This document shows, piece after piece, positions 63,272 through 64,000 of a stretch of DNA of 64,000 bases (position 1 is its first letter; each line of letters begins with the position of its first letter). The DNA is from an uncultured Pelagibacteraceae bacterium (GTDB lineage Bacteria; Pseudomonadota; Alphaproteobacteria; Pelagibacterales; Pelagibacteraceae): NCBI GenBank assembly GCA_902622825.1, contig CACNRH010000002.1:23427-87426 (forward strand), written 5' to 3'. A program made the translations under genes and the position numbers. The notes beneath the pieces are model-generated. The model saw nothing but the letters and a program-made list of their open reading frames with translations. It was not told the DNA's origin and ran no database searches.

Positions 63272-63952
63272 TTACTCACTAATAGATTTCAAAAAAGGCT
63301 GCAAAATTGCAGCCTTTTTTTTTGCTAAAAATAAACAAGCTGTGGATTTTAAAATTAAACCATCTTTTAAAACCCGTAAGTTATTATCCTCTAAAGTTTT
63401 ACCAGTAGAGGTGATATCGGTGATAATTTCTGAAGAACCTATGAATGGGTAGGTTTCAGTAGCGCCTAAACTTAACACTAATTTGTATTGTGTTACACCT
63501 TTCGATATTAAAAAATCGTTTGTAAGATTTGGATATTTTGTTGCTACCCTTAGTCTTTTATTGTGATTAGATCTCATGTCAAATGAGATTTCTTCTAAAT
63601 CAGCAATGGTTTGAACGTCTATCCAATCATTGGGAACTGCCACAACCAGATTTGCATTTCCAAAATCAAGGTTACATTTAATCTTTATTTTATTACGTAA
63701 GCTTTTTTCAGACTCATTTAATAAATCTAAACCTGAAATACCTAGATCTAAAGTGCCATCTCCTAATCTTTGAATAATTTCTTTAGCATGTAGGTAAATA
63801 ATCTTAATATTGGATCTATTTTCTATTTCTGCAAAATAATTTCTTTCTTTATCACTTTTTGTAAATTTTAAACCTTTCTTAACGAAAAAGTTTTCAGCTT
63901 TTTCTTTAAGTCTGCCCTTGCTTGGTAATCCTATAGTAATCAAATCTTTCAT
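63272..63952 (-). CDS. hisG: ATP phosphoribosyltransferase, short form HisG
   Basis: A 226-residue enzyme catalysing the first step of histidine synthesis from PRPP and ATP. ITIGLPSKGRLKEKAENFF is the N-terminal motif, LGDGTLDLGISGLDLL and the PRPP loop-like SLGATETYPFIGSSEIITDITSTGKTL are characteristic. At this length it is the short HisG lacking the regulatory domain, which normally needs a HisZ partner; the gene upstream, cut off by the window, looks like hisZ and overlaps in an ATGA. The 3' end encodes a bidirectional terminator hairpin. Confidence 0.93.
   Translation of the reverse strand: MKDLITIGLPSKGRLKEKAENFFVKKGLKFTKSDKERNYFAEIENRSNIKIIYLHAKEIIQRLGDGTLDLGISGLDLLNESEKSLRNKIKIKCNLDFGNANLVVAVPNDWIDVQTIADLEEISFDMRSNHNKRLRVATKYPNLTNDFLISKGVTQYKLVLSLGATETYPFIGSSEIITDITSTGKTLEDNNLRVLKDGLILKSTACLFLAKKKAAILQPFLKSISE
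63291..63323. terminator. Bidirectional rho-independent terminator, inside hisG coding sequence
   Basis: GGCTGC (63297-63302) pairs with GCAGCC (63309-63314) around a six-base AT loop, with six A upstream and nine T downstream (63315-63323). Transcribed on the + strand it is a textbook terminator for groESL. The A-tract gives a T-run for the reverse strand too. It codes for the KKKAAILQPF segment of HisG, ahead of the hisG stop. Confidence 0.85.
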
Positions 63953-64000
63953 ATATTTTTTAAATTAATTGCAGCTCCTACTGCCGGGATCTTTTTTTTA
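63949..64000 (-). CDS. hisZ: Probable HisZ, C-terminal end only (cut by window edge)
   Basis: Only the last 16 codons are present, reading KKKIPAVGAAINLKNI and a TGA that overlaps the hisG ATG (ATGA). The short HisG that follows needs a HisZ regulatory subunit, the order hisZ-hisG is common in alphaproteobacteria, and IPAVGAAI resembles the C-terminal catalytic-like strand of HisRS/HisZ proteins. The rest of the gene is outside the window, so this rests on context and one short motif. Confidence 0.5.
   Translation of the reverse strand, partial: KKKIPAVGAAINLKNI

Overview
This window is a compact, strongly AT-rich alphaproteobacterial chromosome segment. It most resembles a SAR11/Pelagibacterales genome ('Candidatus Pelagibacter' or a close relative). 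The pointers are very short or negative gene spacing, A/T-rich codons with many Lys/Asn/Ile residues, a CcrM-type methyltransferase, the alphaproteobacterial petABC and ctaC-ctaD-ctaB-ctaG-ctaE orders, and a crtI-crtB-crtY-blh retinal pathway cluster. It is nearly all coding: 75 protein genes (two cut by the window edges) and one tRNA. I see no insertion sequence, prophage, CRISPR array, rRNA or plasmid-like segment, and no gene-free stretch longer than about 150 bases.

Layout: 1-4116 holds a truncated methyltransferase, ilvE, a MarR/OmpR-type regulator pair resembling petP/petR with an EnvZ-like kinase, and a UbiK-like protein. 4161-10154 is a forward run: lgt, a MidA-type methyltransferase, pgeF, prs, rplY, pth, ychF. 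10131-12683 (reverse) is petABC, the cytochrome bc1 complex. 12767-14538 is trmL-hemF-greA. 14535-18464 (reverse) is a TPR protein, ispE, tRNA-Gln and cca. 18469-20883 is a uracil-DNA glycosylase, rnhB and ccrM. 20895-23014 (reverse) is mutY and a flavin monooxygenase.

23009-35489 is a 16-gene forward run with no gap above 15 bases: dciA-like, dsbA-like, smc, the ATP synthase Fo genes (atpI, atpB, atpE, two b-type subunits), the retinal genes crtI-crtB-crtY-blh, ispH, thrB and rnhA. 35482-43560 (reverse) is rsmE, the cytochrome c oxidase operon with its assembly factors (including an unlisted 36-residue membrane protein), thrC and a peroxiredoxin. 43610-47026 holds a CDGSH protein, a haloacid dehalogenase, pirin, a quinone oxidoreductase and two small DUF proteins. 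47083-52731 is ubiA followed by a lipid A/Kdo block (msbA, waaA, lpxK, acyltransferase). 52732-61153 holds purD, rsmD, pgi, a BamF-like lipoprotein, lspA, ileS, ribF and a HAD phosphatase. 61300-64000 is groES-groEL facing hisG and the tail of a probable hisZ.

Taken together, the window carries most of an aerobic respiratory chain (bc1, aa3-type oxidase, Fo) beside the genes that make the chromophore for a light-driven proton pump. Neither the rhodopsin, crtE nor the F1 genes lie here. I found no wholly new system. The points most worth a second look are an SMC protein with no visible hinge domain, a GANTC-containing inverted repeat on the ccrM start, two divergent gene pairs with essentially no space between start codons, a bidirectional terminator inside the hisG coding sequence, and a tRNA-Gln gene five bases ahead of the gene for the CCA-adding enzyme.
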